Assembly: GCF_019097595.1 (NCBI RefSeq)
Contig: NC_080714.1
Span: forward strand, 5,446,259-5,510,258
Direction of reading: 5' to 3'
Length of the DNA stretch: 64,000 nt
Source of the DNA: Hemibagrus wyckioides
Taxonomy: Eukaryota > Chordata > Actinopteri > Siluriformes > Bagridae
The position numbers and the translations under genes are program-made. The notes beneath the pieces were generated by a model, which saw only the letters and a list, made by a program, of their open reading frames with translations, ran no database searches and had not been told where the DNA came from. Below, piece by piece: positions 63,528 to 64,000 of the stretch; the stretch's first letter is position 1, and each line of letters begins with the position of its first letter.

Positions 63528-64000
<473 letters not shown>

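Overview
The window is nuclear DNA from a bony fish. The coding exons have vertebrate GT-AG introns, the non-coding DNA is AT-rich and full of dinucleotide, tri- and tetranucleotide microsatellites, and the mobile elements are typical of teleosts: several dead Tc1-like transposons, Tc1- and hAT-type MITEs, and tRNA-type SINE remnants. The repeat types suggest an otophysan (catfish-like or characin-like) fish. That placement is an inference from repeat flavour, not proof.

I find two protein-coding genes, both on the minus strand. (1) egr3, an immediate-early C2H2 zinc-finger transcription factor, is complete: exon 1 CDS 5132..5288, intron 1856..5131, exon 2 CDS 720..1855, giving 430 residues. 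Its 3' UTR runs toward position 1. A TATA-like box, CRE-like and CArG-like sites lie at about 5.55-5.75 kb, with a further CArG box at 6674..6683. (2) The 3' part of pebp4 (phosphatidylethanolamine-binding protein 4) was assembled from four short spliced exons that are too small to stand out as open reading frames: 63543..63641, 28847..28892, 28562..28678 and 14084..14175. They join in frame to the last 117 residues, with the PEBP hallmarks DPDAPSR and HRY. The 5' exons must lie beyond 64000. The order and orientation (pebp4 3' end upstream of the egr3 promoter, same strand) match the EGR3-PEBP4 neighbourhood in human as I recall it.

Layout: 1-719 egr3 3' UTR/flank; 720-5288 egr3; 5.3-6.8 kb egr3 5' UTR and promoter; 6.8-14.0 kb intergenic with SINE-like repeats; 14.08-14.18 kb last pebp4 exon; 14.2-28.6 kb pebp4 intron with Tc1 and SINE remnants; 28.56-28.89 kb two exons only 168 bp apart; 28.9-63.5 kb a very large intron holding a >600-bp polypurine block, a (GATA)26 array, a 1.2-kb minisatellite with higher-order structure, nested Tc1, hAT and MITE insertions and several complex stretches that could be conserved enhancers; 63.54-63.64 kb the PEBP-motif exon.

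The two genes are not an operon or pathway. Their likely link is regulatory: the large pebp4 introns are a natural place for egr3 enhancers. I see no exotic new system. The most notable observations are the hidden pebp4 exons, the fact that three of their four splice acceptors use (CT)n microsatellites as polypyrimidine tracts, the higher-order minisatellite and two transposon-in-MITE nestings.
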